From: Amorphophallus konjac
Lineage: Eukaryota; Streptophyta; Magnoliopsida; Alismatales; Araceae
Assembly: GCA_022559845.1 (NCBI GenBank)
Contig: CM040121.1
Coordinates: forward strand, 511,976,566-512,040,565
DNA: 64,000 bases
Direction: 5' to 3'
Below, in pieces: positions 1 through 10,794 of the stretch (positions are counted from its first letter, which is position 1; each line of letters begins with the position of its first letter). The notes under the pieces were generated by a model. That model was not told where the DNA came from and did no database searches. It was given only the letters and a program-made list of their open reading frames with translations. The position numbers and the translations under genes are program-made.

Positions 1-2816
1 AAGATGGTCGTTAAGATAGAATGAGAGCAAGTATGAACTAGCAAGAATGTAACAAGAACATGTTATGGCCTTTCAAGAACAAGAATATAACGAGAATGTA
101 CTAGCAAGCCACGTAATCATCACTCCAGTATCTTTTGCTTATGAGCAAGTACTTCGTGAATTTCTGTGGAATATCAAGTCATGTACAAGAAAGTCATGTC
201 GTGCCGTGGATCTTCACATATTTATAGAGAAAGTACTCCCAGCGCAATGCGACGCCAATAGCATCATACCCCATGGTTTATAATAGTATGTTTCCGGCAA
301 TCAGCCGAGGGGACTAGCATAGAGCCCTTGAACACAATCAGTGCTCGATCGCATCTTCAAGTATAAATCAAGCTACTTCCACGCATGTAACAATAAAACA
401 TGGCCAAGAATGTACAATTCAATAAGTTCATGATAACACTATTCAATGAATGAACGCTTCAATTTAATAATGCGAGAGTCAAGAATGACTTAAACAAGGT
501 TATGCTTATGGAAATAAATTGGCAGCATAACGGTACATTTCTTTAACTTTTATTTCATTATATTAAGCCTCTTTGGATAATATGACAAGTTCTAGATCAT
601 CAATAATCCATCTAGAAATTTTGGAACATCAACTCTTGGGTCAAACCTCGGGTTCAGCACTCAAACAATGTGACGGTCAAGGACTGGGCCGTTACATGAT
701 GTGACGCTCCAGTATTCAGCCGTTACATTAGTCTGAATCCAGAAATAGTAAAATAGACTTAGTGAAATGTGACGGTCGTATATTGGCCGTTAGATGCTCC
801 TTACGGTCCACTATAGATCCGTTACATTGCTAGAACCAAAAAATATCGATAGTGCTTTCTAATCAATTAGGTTTTAATGGTACAACTAACTCGGCGTCCT
901 AGTGGGAATCCCAGGCTCGCAGATGATTACGGAGGCCTTGAAACAAGATTTCCTAGTCTATTGGAAGGAATATCCAATAGAGAGGTCCTCATGTCCAAGA
1001 ATAATGTTCCTATAGTGTAAAGTGTGAACTAATGGCCATATACCAGAATATATGCCATGTACTTAAAGAAATGACTCTATAGATAGAGAGAGAATGTGTA
1101 ACAATATGAAATCATGATAAAACTCCGTCAATACATCATTTAAAATCATGGAGTTAATACAAACTATAGTGTTTTGGCATGAAATTAAAATATCCTTAAA
1201 ATAATTCAAGATGCTTTTAACATGCGATACTTATCATGAACCAATTAATAAATTTAAAGTCATATCAACATGTCAAAACTTAGATAACTAGGCATATTTA
1301 TAAGTTAATGTGACTGTTCTTCAATTCTGTCTACAGTTACTCTAATGGTCGAGAACGGGGGCGTCACAGTGATTGTGACGGTTTATCGTGGGACCGTTAC
1401 AGTGTTGTAACGCACTGAGTCTGGGCCGTCAGAGATAACAGAGAAATTTAAAAATAACAGAAGGTGTGATGGCTTGTCGTAAGGCCGTTAGATCACTGTG
1501 ATGATCTTACATTGGTGCGTCATGTCGTCTGCGGGCAGTAAAATAAAGTAAAGGTTTATGAAAACATAACATGTCTGGAAATTAAAATACTACAACTATT
1601 CTAGACATGATAAACGAAGTATAGGCCAACTACATGCATGGGTTTTAGTGAATAGACAAGATAATATCTTTTATTTTCCATTTAGGGCTAAGGAGATGCA
1701 TGAATGTATAGAACTATTAAAACATGAAATTTATGATTTATCATGCATGACATCAATCCAAACGAGAGGGTTTTTACTCCTATTAGGATATTTTTGCTTT
1801 TCATGAGATGACCTACCTTTTAATCTGGGCTTTGAACTTCTAATTTGAGGTTGAAAACCGTGCCCTAGTTCTCCTTTTCCAGTGATTTTCCAGCAATTTC
1901 CCACTGCTCTAACTCCATGACCTCTTGACCTAAAGATGTGAAATTTTGAGGGTAAGAAGATGAAACTAAGGTGAACAAAAAGTTCTAAAGGATTGAGCTC
2001 TAATTACCTCGTTTAGATATCCTAACCTCTTGATCTTCAGGGGTCTTGCGTTCAGTTTCCTGGGTTATTATGATCGAACCAGTAACTTTGGAAGCTTCAA
2101 TCTCCTTGGTTGCTTGATCTCCTAACATGAAATTTGGAGAACTATTAGTCTAAAGTATATTAAATAAAATCTTCTAAAGAACTTATCCGAAATTATCACT
2201 CCTTACCTTGATTCTTCACGAGCCAAAAGTAAGGGTCGCTCAGTTCAGAACTAGGTCCTATTTATAGGGTTTTGGCTAGGGTTTGAAGATTAGATCGATT
2301 CTAGAGTCCTTAATTTGCCAGAACATAATCTCTAAGAGTCCTTAGTAATGTTATAAGCTCTCCCAAGTTGATCTCTTGCAGATAGGATCGCAAAGTTCTA
2401 ATCTTTTTGCTTGTTCTTCCATTCACGGAACTATCAGAGTGTAATGAATCAAAACTGGTGCGTTACATGGCTGTGGCGGTCGCACGATAGACCGCTACAT
2501 CCAACGTGCACAGAATTCAACATAAATCAAACTCTTTTGTTAATTACCCATATTATTATCTACAAAAATAGTATTTATCCTTAAAATACGTAAATAGGCT
2601 AAATAACCTTCTAGAATATGGGTCAAACTTGATGGGCTTGGTCCTTAAACCTTTTGGATTTTATTTAAATAGGCTATGTTTAATATTTAACACAATTGGG
2701 CCTTATAATGACTTATAAATTTAATAATCCTTTTATTAATCTATTTAGCCCTTATAACTCCTAATAAATTTCAAAAAATAATCAAAATTTACTCATATAA
2801 ATTTTGGGGCACTACA
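1..2816 (-). repeat. Tekay-A 3' LTR (partial)
   Basis: Direct repeat of 7982-10794; about 490 bp of its far end lie before the window. In element sense it starts TGTAGTGCCCC (revcomp of 2806-2816). It carries the same TATA box (2259-2266), inverted-repeat clusters (about 660-830, 1360-1530 and 2450-2500) and conserved hairpin block (879-996) as the 5' copy. Short open frames inside it (for example 65-283) run against element sense, are interrupted in the other copy and are not genes. Confidence 0.95.
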
Positions 2817-2831
2817 CCCTCCCCCACTTAG
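2817..2831 (-). other. Tekay-A polypurine tract
   Basis: The minus strand reads a G-rich purine run (CTAAGTGGGGGAGGG) directly before the TG of the 3' LTR. This is where plus-strand DNA synthesis is primed. Tekay-D has the same tract at 33508-33521. Confidence 0.85.
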
Positions 2832-2837
2832 AAGAAT

Positions 2838-4361
2838 TTAGTTCCCAAATTTAATACATGGATTATGGAGAGTGTACTTACAGTTAAATAATTCTGAGAA
2901 TCTTTTCCGCATGACTGCTTCGGTTTTCCATGTTGCTTCATATGACCATATTTTCTTCCATTGAATCTTGACCATATGAATAACTTTATTTCTTAGTTGA
3001 CGTACCTCCCGTTCCAAAATCTTTATTGGCGTTTGCTCGTATGTCATATCCTTCTGAATCTCCAGATTGTCATAAGTAATAATATGGTCAGGATCATATA
3101 CATACTTTTTCAGCATAGAGACGTGAAATATGTCATGAACTCTTGCTAATTATGGAGGTAAAGTCTGTTTGTAGGTCACTTCACCGACCCTTTCAAGAAT
3201 TTTAAACGGGCCAATGAACCTTGGAGTTAGCTTGCCCTTAATGCCAAATCTTCGAATACCGCGACCTGGAGAAACCTTGAGATACACATGGTCTCCTACT
3301 TGAAATTCCAAGTCGCGTCTTCGATTATCAGCATACGATTTCTGCCTATCTTGCGCCATCTTTATTCTCTCTTGAATGAGCTTTATCTTCTCTATAGAAT
3401 CCCTGATAATATCGGGGCCTAGATATTATCTTTCCCCTATTTCATTCCAACATATTGGTGATCGATAACTTTTTCCATATGGAGCTTCAAAAGGTGTCAT
3501 TTGTATGCTGGCATGATAACTGTTGTTATATGCAAATTCTACTAGAGACAAGTGATCATGCCAACTACCTCTAAAATCAATAACACAAGCCCTGAGCATG
3601 TCTTCTACCACTTGATTCGTTCTTTCTGTCTGACAATCAGTTTGTGGATGAAAGGCTATGCTGAAATTCAATCTAGTCCCTAGTGACTGTTGTAGACCCT
3701 TCCAAAATTATGATGTGAATCGAGGATCTCTATCAGATATAATAGTGACTGGGACACCATGTAATTTATAAATTTCTCTTATGTATAATGCTGCCAGGAT
3801 ATCCACAGACCATCGACTTTTGATTGGTATGAAATGTGCAGATTTAGTTAATCGACCTATGATTACCCATATACCATCGTGTCCACCTCTTGTCTTAGGT
3901 AACCCCATAATAAAATCCATCCCTATACTCTCCCACTTTCATTCTGGAATATTCAAGGGATGCAGTTTACCTGCGGGTCTAAAATGCTCTGCCTTTACTT
4001 GTTGACAAGTGAGACAGCGAGACACGAAATCAGCTATTTCTCTCTTCATGTTGGGCCACCAGATATTTCTTTTGAGATCCTGATACATTTTTATACTACC
4101 TGGGTGAATGATATACCTGGATTTATGTGCTTCTTCTAGAATCAATTTCTTCGTATCCTCATGATCCGGTACACATACTCGGTCTTTAAATAGCAATCTT
4201 CCATCCTTAATAGAAAAATCTGACCTTTGTTCAACATTGGCATTGATCTCCAATAATATAGGATCATCATTTTACAGCTTGACCAGATCTTCTATCAATG
4301 TAGGTTGAGCTTGAATATTAGCTAGGAAACAATCTTCCTTCCTGTCAATATCTAAGTTCAA
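2838..4361 (-). pseudogene. Tekay-A integrase with C-terminal chromodomain (broken)
   Basis: One frame reads through 4361-2838 if stops are ignored. It shows the HHCC zinc-binding region (EEAHKS..HPG.., then CLTCQQVKAEH, about 4150-3990), then the DDE core: D in MDFIMGLPKTRGG, D in SDRDPRF, and E in the VEFAYNNSYHAS stretch. A C-terminal segment (GDHVYLKVSPGRGIRRFG) and a chromodomain follow, ending about 2850. In the family the integrase inserts the cDNA and the chromodomain directs it to heterochromatin. In-frame stops lie at 4272-4274, 3939-3941, 3708-3710, 3426-3428 and 3150-3152. All are at positions where Tekay-B or Tekay-D has Gln or Trp. The end lies only a few bases from the PPT, the usual arrangement. 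Confidence 0.92.
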
Positions 4362-5640
4362 CTAAGTAAATTGAGGAATAAGATTAGTCATACAAATCAT
4401 GAGACTTGATAGCATACCCATTGGTTTTCTGCTGAGGGCATCTGCTACAGCATTAGCCTTGCCAGGATGATATTGAATAGTAAAATCAAAGTCTTTGAGA
4501 TATTCTAACCACCTCCTCTGCATCATATTTAGCTCTTTTTGAGAAAATAAGTACTTCAAGCTTTTGTGGTCCGAGTAGACCGTAAATTTTTCTCCATAGA
4601 GATAATGACGCCAAATTTTTAAGGCGACAATGACAGCTGCTAATTCCAAATCATGCACAGGATAATTTTCTTCGTGACGCTTCAATTATCTTGAAGAATA
4701 ACAGATTACTTTTCTATTTTGCATGAGGACACACCCTAGGCCAATGCCAGATGCATCCGTATATACTTCGAATCCACCACCTTCCATCGGTAGTGTTAGA
4801 ATAGGAGCTGTAGGAAGATGATTCTTAAGAGTTTGGAAACTCTTTTCACATTCCTCTGACCAGACAAAAGGATTTTCTTTTCTCGTGAGTCTAGTTAAAG
4901 GAACTACAATCTTCGAGAAATCCCTAACGAATCTTCTATAATAACCAGCTAGACCCAGAAAACTTCGTACTTCCGATACGGTCGTTGGCCGGCTCCAACT
5001 CTTGACGGCTTCTACCTTAGAAGGATCCACAGCGATACCTTCTTTTGAAATAATGTGGCCTAGGAATGAAACTTCCTTGAGCCAGAATTCACACTTATTA
5101 AGCTTGGCATAAAGTTTATGTTCTCTAAGTGTTTGCAAAGCTATCTTCAGATGTTCTTCATGTTCTTCCATTGTCTTGGAATATATCAAGATATCATCGA
5201 TGAAGACGACGATGAATTGGTCTAGATATGGCTGGAAAATATTGTTCATAAGTTGCATAAATGCTGCTGGGGCATTAGTTAACCCGAACGGCATTACCAC
5301 GAATTCATAGTGGCCATAACGACTTCGAAAAGCCGATTTATAAATGTCTTCTTCTTTAATTCTAAGCTGATGATAACCTGATCTGAGATCAATCTTGGAG
5401 AAATATTCAGCTCCCGAAAGCTGATCAAAGAGCTCATCAATACGCGGCAACGGATACTTATTTTTGATTGTAAGTTGATTCAGTCGCTGGTAATCGATGC
5501 ATAGCCTGAGAGAACTATCCTTCTTCTTGACAAATAGAACTGGCGCACCCCAAGGGGATGTGCTAGGTCTGATAAAGCCCTTATCTAGTAGTTCCTACAA
5601 CTGCTTCTTTAGTTCTTTGAGTTCTGTGGGGGACATCCGT
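4362..5640 (-). pseudogene. Tekay-A reverse transcriptase and RNase H (broken)
   Basis: RT copies the element RNA and RNase H removes the RNA strand. The RT palm is clear: [40 protein letters not shown], and the catalytic box FIDDILIYS (about 5180-5210), a YXDD variant usual for Ty3 elements. The tether [16 protein letters not shown] follows, then RNase H with [10 protein letters not shown] and [11 protein letters not shown]. Stops at 4686-4688 and 4362-4364 fall at Gln codons of the relatives. Near 5635 a one-base deletion relative to Tekay-D (CCTGTAA to CCGTAA) shifts frame between protease and RT. Confidence 0.93.
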
Positions 5641-6364
5641 AATGAGATATAGAAACAGGTGCTGCTCCTGGAATGAGTTCAATAGTGAAGTTTACTTCCT
5701 TCTCGGGTGGTAAACTGGGTAATTCAGATGGGAACACATCGGGGAACTCATTTACAATAGGAATGTCTGCTAAGATAATCTCCTTGGATTCGGTAACAAT
5801 GACAGAAGCAAGAAAAGCTTCACATCCTTGCGAGATAAGTTTGCAAGCGTGAAGAGAAGATATGATAGTAGGATGCTTCTTGTACTTGATGCCATGGAAG
5901 GAAAATCTTAGAAGATCGGGCTTTTGAAAGGATATAATCCTATTTTGGCAATTGATATAAGCATCATGATCTACAAGCCAATCTACCCCTAAAATGACAT
6001 CATAACCTTTCATGTCAAGGCATACTAAGTTTGCGGGGAGATTATGACCTTCTACTATCACTTCGCTATCAGGATAATAGTCGGTAAGCTTTGTTCCAGA
6101 ACCTAAGGGTATGGTAATAGCGAGATCTGAAGGTAAGGGAACTGATGCAATTGATAATGTTTTTGCAAAAGTAGTAGAGATAAAAGAATGAGAGACACCA
6201 GTATCAAATAGCACAAATGCAGGACGAGAACAAATTTGAAGAGTACCTTCTATAAGCCCACCATCCCTGGGCGCTTCCTCTTCTTCTAAAACGGCATTGA
6301 GGCGAGCCTGCCTCCTACGTCCTCCACCAGACGATTGGTCTTTCATAAGGGGGCAATCTGGCAT
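5609..6364 (-). pseudogene. Tekay-A aspartic protease region
   Basis: The retropepsin-like protease cuts the Gag-Pol polyprotein. The active-site motif is LFDTGVSHSFIS (about residue 53 of this frame); the usual Ala after DTG is Val. The second conserved stretch, [19 protein letters not shown], is typical of gypsy proteases. The N-terminus continues from the second zinc knuckle (MPDCPLMKDQ). At the 3' end the frame runs out at the indel near 5635, so protease and RT are no longer fused. Confidence 0.9.
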
Positions 6365-7260
6365 GCGATGCTCCCTGCTTCCACATCGTAAACAAGTGCC
6401 GAGGCGCTTCCAGCATTCCTCAGCCGAATGACCAAATTTTTCACAAAACGTGCAAGCTGTAGCAACTTGCCCCTTCTCTTCCTTGACTTTCTTTTACTTA
6501 TGGGAGCTTCCACCATTCCCATTCCTGGATCTTTTCTTACTATCACGGCTTTTGTAGGGCTCTGTGATGCTGAACTTTTCTTTCTTATAACGCCGATCTA
6601 AGCGTCGGCTTGATTCTTCTCCTTTCCCTTTTAATTTTTGACCTTCTCTAAGGTCCTTTTACACAAATACGCTCGTTGAACCATTTTCGCATAAGTACGG
6701 ATGTTTTGGGTCCCGAGCTGCTGAATGAAACCGGGCCGTAACCCATCCATGAACCAATTTGCCTTCAATAAATCGGTGATGATAAGATGCGGTGCGTAAG
6801 GTGCAAGCCTTGAGAATTGCAGTTCATATTCGGCAACCGCCATCATTCCTTGCCGAAGAGCGGCGAACTCCATAGCCTTTCTCTCTTTTACGTGCTCAGA
6901 AAAGTACTTGACACGGAATATGGTAAGAAAACCATCCCAGGTATGAGGGGCATCGGGCGGAGGTGCCGGAACCGACTTCCACCATGTGCGGACATCTTTG
7001 TTGAGTTGAAAGGTTGCGAGACGCACCCTCTCTTGATCGGAGCATTGGATAACTTCAAAGATACGATTCATTTCGTTTACCCAGTTCTCTGCCTCGTTAG
7101 GATTAGAAGAACCGTAGAAACGCTGAGGGTTTAAGCTCCAAAAATTACGATGTAAATCACCAGCCCTTGCTCCTGCGCCAGCTTGCGCCATGGTTTGCAA
7201 TGCCTGTGTAAGAGCAGCAACAGTTTGTTGCATACCATTTCAATCTACGCGATGAGCCAT
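6350..7260 (-). pseudogene. Tekay-A Gag with two CCHC zinc knuckles (broken)
   Basis: Gag forms the particle and binds RNA. The likely start is the ATG at 7260-7258, the match to the Tekay-B start at 15298. Codon 7 is already a stop (TGA, 7240-7242, at a Trp codon). The retrotransposon gag domain follows: RFYGSSNPNEAENWVNEMNRIF, TWWKSV and EYELQFSRLAPYAPHL. Two knuckles near 6465-6350 have spacing CX2CX4HX4C: CTFCEKFGHSAEEC and CLRCGSREHRMPDC. Indels between about 6630 and 6480 split the gag core from the knuckles. Confidence 0.9.
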
Positions 7261-7474
7261 GGTAATAATAGGGTACCTAAGAGAAAAATAACAACTTGTT
7301 ATTTCTCATGAAACTGGAAGGAAAATCAATTTTAAAACTAATTAATGATCTTATCTCAGGTTCTACCCAATTCTCACATGGGTATAGAAATTTCTTCCTT
7401 AGTTCATAGGTAGGGGTCCTTAAACCTTGGACTTATCCTATGACATGACTCTTCTTCCTAAGTCCTGAGACTTA

Positions 7475-7487
7475 GGCTCTGATACCA
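7475..7487 (-). other. Tekay-A primer-binding site (tRNA-iMet)
   Basis: The minus strand reads TGGTATCAGAGCC a few bases inside the 5' LTR. It is complementary to the 3' end of plant initiator tRNA-Met, which primes minus-strand DNA synthesis. It fixes 7495-10794 as the 5' LTR. Confidence 0.95.
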
Positions 7488-7827
7488 ACTTAACTGTGAC
7501 GTCCCGAGCTTTTATGACAGCGGAAGACTCGCTCGAGGAACGTGAACAGCCGGCATGGTAAGCCTCTTGTAAGTAAGAATGATCAGAGCGCAAGACAATC
7601 ACACACATAAATGTAATTGCACAATATTTTAATCAAACCTCCAACTTATTTCATTGATAATCAATATTCAAATACAATAACTTTCAACTTCTTTCAATCT
7701 ATCAGACTCAAGAAATAGGAAAATTACATAGACTCAATCTAAACAATATAGACTTTCCTAAGTCTTCATTATCATCTTGACAAGCTACTTGTATAACTCG
7801 AATCCGAATTTGAATCACTTTCATTTC

Positions 7828-10185
7828 CTGAAAAGAATGGAAATAGGTAATGAGCACACTTGCCCAATAGGTATCTTCGCATCAACATGAAGGCATCATT
7901 AAAGTAATTAACATTTTAGCTATAAAGAAATGAGGTAAAATCATGCGAATGTGATTAATCATGCGAATACCCAAAGTAACAAAGATGATCGTTAAGATAG
8001 AATGAGAGCAAGTATGAACTAGCAAGAATGTAACAAGAACATGTTATGGCCTTTCAAGAACAAGAATGTAACGAGAATGTACTAGCAAGCCACGTAATCA
8101 TCACTCTAGTATCTTTTGCTTATGAGCAAGTACTTCGTGAATTTCTGTGGAATATCAAGTCATGTACAAGAAAGTCATGTCGTGCCGTGGATCTTCACTT
8201 ATTTATAGAGAAAGTACTCCCAGCGTAATGCGACGCCAATAGCATCATACCCCATGGTTTATAATAGTATGTTTCCGGCAATCAGTCGAGGGGACTAGTA
8301 TAGAGCCCTTGAACACAATCAGTGCTCGATCGCATCTTCAAGTATAAATCAAGCTACTTCCACGCATGTAACAATAAAATATGGCCAAGAATGTACAATT
8401 CAATAAGTTCATGATAACACTATTCAATGAATGAACGCTTCAATTTAATAATGCGAGAGTCAAGAATGACTTAAACAAGGTTATGCTTATGGAAATAAAT
8501 TGGCAGCATAACGGTACATTTCTTTAACTTTTATTTCATTATATTAAGTCTCTTTGGATAATATGACAAGTTCTAGATCATCAATAATCCATCTAGAAAT
8601 TTTGGAACATCAACTCTTGGTCAAACCTCGGGTTCAGCACTCAAACAATGTGACGGTCAAGGACTGGGCCGTTACATGATGTGACGCTCCAGTATTCAGC
8701 CATTACATTAGTCTGAATCCAGAAATAGTAAAATAGACTTAGTGAAATGTGACGGTCGTATATTGGCCGTTAGATGCTCCTTACGGTCCAGTATAGATCC
8801 GTTACATTGGTAGAACTAAAAAATATCGATAGTGCTTTCTAATCAATTAGGTTTTAATGGTACAACTAACTCGGCGTCCTAGTGGGAATCCCAGGTTCGC
8901 AGAGAATTACGGAGGCCTTGAAACAAGATTTCCTAGTCTATTGGAAGGAATATCCAATAGAGAGGTCCTCATGTCCAAGAATAATGTTCCTATAGTGTAA
9001 AGTGTGAACTAATGGCCATATACCAGAATATATGCCATGTACTTAAATAAATGACTCTATAGATAGAGAGAGAATGTGTAACAATATGAAATCTTGATAA
9101 AACTCCGTCAATACATCATTTAAAATCATGGAGTTAATACAAACTATAGTGTTTTGGCATGAAATTAACATATCCTTAAAATAATTCAAGATGCTTTTAA
9201 CATGCGATACTTATCATGAACCAATTAATAAATTTAAAGTCATATCAACATGTCAAAACTTAGATAACTAGGCATATTTATAAGTTAATATGACTGTTCT
9301 TCAATTCTGTCTACAGTTTCTCTAACGGTCGAGAACGGGGGCGTCACAGTGATTGTGACGGTTTATCGTGGGACCGTTACAGTGTTGTAACGCACTGAGT
9401 CTGGGCCGTCAGAGATAACAAAGAAATTTAAAAATAACAGAAGGTGTGACGGCTTGTCGTAAGGCCGTTAGATCACTGTGACGATCTTACATTGGTGTGT
9501 CATGTCGTCTGCGGGCAGTAAAATAAAGTAAAGGTTTATGAAAACATAACATGCCTGGAAATTAAAATACTACAACTATTCTAGACATGATAAACGAAGT
9601 ATAGGCCAACTACATGCATGGGTTTTAGTGAATAGACAAGATAATATCTTTTATTTTCCATTTAGGGCTAAGGAGATGCATGAATGTATAGAACTATTAA
9701 AACATGAAATTTATGATCTATCATGCATGACATCAATCCAAACGAGAGGGTTTTTACTCCTATTAGGATATTTTTACTTTTCATGAGATGACCTACCTTT
9801 TAATCTGGGCTTTGAACTTCTAACTTGAGGTTGAAAATCATGCCCTAGTTCTCCTTTTCCAGTGATTTTTCAGCAATTTCCCGCTGCTCTAAATCCATGA
9901 CCTCTTGACCTAAATATGTGAAATTTTGAGGGTAAGAAGATGAAACTAAGGTGAAAAAAAGTTCTAAAGGATTGAGCTCTAATTACCTCGTTTAGACATC
10001 CTAACATCTTGATCTTCAGGGGTCTTGCGTTCAGTTTCCTGAGTTATTATGGTCAAACCAGTAACTTTGGAAGCTTCAATCTCCTTGGTTACTTGATCTT
10101 CTAACATGAAATTTGGAGAACTATTAGTCTAAAGTATACTAAACAAAATCTTCTAAAGAACTTATCCGAAATTATGACTCCTTAC
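7828..10185 (-). other. Putative intron inside Tekay-A 5' LTR leader
   Basis: Downstream of the TATA box is a near-consensus donor, TCAAG|GTAAGGA (intron start 10185). Near the LTR 3' end is a pyrimidine-rich acceptor, CATTCTTTTCAG|GAAATG (intron end 7828). The predicted intron is 2358 nt and contains the conserved hairpin block and two of the three inverted-repeat clusters. Comparable sites exist in Tekay-B, -C and -D. Prediction from sequence only. Confidence 0.5.
8859..8976 (-). other. Conserved LTR block with hairpin (Tekay-A copy)
   Basis: In element sense the block has a stem CTATTGGA / TCCAATAG around loop TATTCCT (8938-8960), followed by a conserved stretch CTGGGATTCCCACTAGGACG and ending GTTGTACC. 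The same block is at 879-996, 31801-31917, 38303-38419, 13435-13544, 21537-21640 and, more diverged, 48596-48710, always in the same sense relative to its element. Flanking LTR sequence is much less alike between these families. Function unknown; see findings. Confidence 0.75.
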
Positions 10186-10238
10186 CTTGATTCCTCACGA
10201 GCCAAAAGCAAGGGTCGCTCAGTTCAGAACTAGGTCCT

Positions 10239-10246
10239 ATTTATAG
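10239..10246 (-). promoter_or_regulatory. Tekay-A LTR TATA box
   Basis: The minus strand reads CCCTATAAATAGG, a strong plant TATA context, about 550 nt into the LTR. Copies in Tekay-D are at 32980-32987 and 39502-39509, and in Tekay-E at 49746-49753. Transcription would start shortly downstream, leaving more than 2 kb of LTR in the leader. Confidence 0.75.
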
Positions 10247-10794
10247 GGTTTTGGCTAGGGTTTGAAGATTAGATCGATTCTGGAGTCCTTAATTTACCAG
10301 AACGTAATCCCTAAGAGTCCTTCGTAATGTTATAAGCTCTCCCAAGTTGATATCTTAAAGATAGGATCTCAAAGTTCCAATCTTTTTGCTCGTTCTTCCA
10401 TTCACGGAACTATCGGGTGTAACGCATCGAGACTGGTGCGTTACAAGGCTATGGCGGTCGCACGATAGGCCGCTACATCCAACGTGTACAGAATTCAACA
10501 TAAATCAAACTCTTTTGTTAATTACCCATATTATTATCTATAAAAATAGTATTTATCTTTAAATTACGTAAATAGGCTAAATAACCTTCTAGAATATGGG
10601 TCAAACTTAATGGGCTTAGTCCTTAAACCTTTTGGATTTTATTTAAATAGGCTAGGTTAATTATTTAACACAATTGGGCCTTATAATGACTTATAAATTC
10701 AATAATCCTTTTATTAATCTATTTAGCCCTTATAACTCTTAATAAATTCTAGAAAATAATTAAAATTTACTTATATAAATTTTTGGGCACTACA

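Larger units (their letters stand above)
1..10794 (-). mobile_element. Tekay-A: Ty3/gypsy chromovirus, 3' LTR cut by window start
   Basis: Nearly complete LTR retrotransposon in minus orientation. The long direct repeats 1-2816 and 7495-10794 flank an internal region with, from right to left, a PBS for initiator tRNA-Met, gag with two zinc knuckles, protease, RT, RNase H, integrase, a chromodomain and a PPT. This domain order and the C-terminal chromodomain fit the Tekay/Del clade of chromoviruses. The element lies inside the 3' LTR of Tekay-C: the sequence after 10794 continues as the Tekay-C LTR (compare 29371 onward). The expected TSD is GCTAC (10795-10799); its partner is outside the window. 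Coding frames are broken by many stops and indels, so it cannot move on its own. The LTRs differ at roughly 2% of sites in the stretch I compared by eye. Confidence 0.95.
7495..10794 (-). repeat. Tekay-A 5' LTR, 3300 bp
   Basis: Ends are TG..CA (element sense TGTAGTGCC ... GACGTCACA). Three clusters of short inverted-repeat units lie at about 8649-8816, 9346-9500 and 10425-10480. Typical arms are GTGACGGTC and GGCCGTTAC around 7-9 nt. The conserved hairpin block is at 8859-8976 and the promoter at 10239-10246. Long LTRs are usual in Tekay elements; what the extra 2.5 kb does is unknown. Confidence 0.95.

Noticed and set aside
65..283. Open frame in Tekay-A LTR, repeated at 8046-8228
   Set aside because: It lies in LTR sequence against element sense, is shortened by a stop in the second copy, and has no known motif.
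7475..7487. Possible tRNA-Met gene fragments (GCTCTGATACCA, also at 28741, 36906, 45044)
   Set aside because: Only the terminal 11-13 bases match and each sits at an LTR border; these are primer-binding sites.
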